Positions 5,596 through 5,790 of a stretch of 5,790 bases of DNA are shown here, piece after piece; the first letter of the stretch is position 1; every line of letters starts with the position of its first letter. The notes beneath the pieces were generated by a model that ran no database searches, was not told the DNA's origin, and worked only from the letters and a program-made list of their open reading frames with translations. Made by a program: the position numbers and the translations under genes. The DNA is from an uncultured Bacilli bacterium (GTDB taxonomy: Bacteria > Bacillota_I > Bacilli_A > RF39 > UBA660), in assembly GCA_947853365.1 (NCBI GenBank), contig CANTWQ010000079.1, positions 1-5,790 of the forward strand, read 5' to 3'.

Positions 5596-5666
5596 AATAA
5601 ATAATTTATATAATAATTCTCTGAAAACTTAGATAATGTGTTTCAAATTAGAATTTATCAAATTAT
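5596..5666 (-). other. 23S-5S spacer with the 3' arm of the 23S processing stem
   Basis: This 71-bp AT-rich spacer holds no tRNA. On the minus strand CATTATCTAAGTTTTCAGAG (5639 to 5620) is the complement of the conserved Firmicutes element of the form CTTTGAAAACTxGATAA found just upstream of 23S genes. By analogy it is the 3' strand of the long processing stalk that brackets 23S and is cut by RNase III-type enzymes. The 5' partner lies outside the window. Confidence 0.55.
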
Positions 5667-5790
5667 GATTAAATCCTCGACCTATTAGTACTGGTCAACT
5701 CAACATGTCACCATGCTTCCATCTCCAGCCTATCAACCTTGTCGTCTTCAAGGGGTCTTACTTTATAAAAAATGGGAAAACTCATCTTGA
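5667..5790 (-). rRNA. rrl: 23S ribosomal RNA, 3' end (partial, continues beyond the right edge)
   Basis: The minus strand reads TCAAGATGAGTTTTCCCATT, then CTTGAAGACGACAAGGTTGATAGGCTGGAGATGGAAGCATGGTGACATGT in sense, and ends near GACCAGTACTAATAGGTCGAGGATTTAATC. This is the well-conserved last 120 or so bases of bacterial 23S rRNA (B. subtilis: ...GATAGGTTCGAGGTGGAAGCATGGTGACATG...). The 3' end is set at about 5667, where the helix I strand GATTTAATC ends, accurate to a few bases. Confidence 0.97.

Noticed and set aside
5596..5666. A tRNA gene in the 23S-5S spacer
   Set aside because: The 71 bases are almost all A/T and contain no cloverleaf arms or TTCGA-type loop.

Overview
The window is AT-rich DNA from a Firmicutes-type (Gram-positive, low-GC) bacterium. 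Pointers to this are the strong AGGAGG/GGTGAT ribosome binding sites, TATAAT-type promoters, U-tailed intrinsic terminators, the 23S-5S order and the 5S sequence, and the tsaE-tsaB-rimI-tsaD operon. TGA ends real genes (tsaE, rimI) and Trp is TGG, so the standard bacterial code is used, not the Mycoplasma code. The short 5S rRNA (about 108 nt) would suit an erysipelotrichial or mollicute-related Bacilli lineage, but this is only a suggestion.

Layout, left to right: (1) positions 1-101, minus strand, the 5' end of a small zinc-ribbon protein that runs off the window; (2) about 145-339, plus strand, the truncated 3' end of a NitT/TauT-type ABC permease with its old terminator still attached; (3) 396-1079, plus strand, a five-helix membrane protein of the 'putative ABC transporter permease' (CmpB/PF06541) family; (4) a bidirectional terminator shared with the convergent operon; (5) 1105-3612, minus strand, a compact four-gene operon tsaE-tsaB-rimI-tsaD; (6) 3669-5378, minus strand, a two-gene unit of unknown function encoding a 483-aa single-pass membrane protein and an 82-aa small protein, closed by its own terminator; (7) from 5444 to the right edge, minus strand, the end of an rRNA operon: partial 23S, spacer, 5S and terminator.

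The best understood part is the t6A operon. TsaE, TsaB and TsaD are the bacterial subunits that move threonylcarbamoyl from TC-AMP to A37 of ANN-decoding tRNAs; TC-AMP itself is made by TsaC/Sua5, which is not in this window. RimI, an N-acetyltransferase often encoded with them, sits between tsaB and tsaD. All four reading frames overlap or abut, so translation is probably coupled.

Spacing is tight. Three of the intergenic gaps carry a terminator directly followed by, or overlapping, the next promoter. The only clearly undescribed coding material is the 483-aa/82-aa pair. I see no CRISPR array, insertion sequence, tRNA, riboswitch or defence system, and nothing that makes a convincing new biological system beyond that pair.
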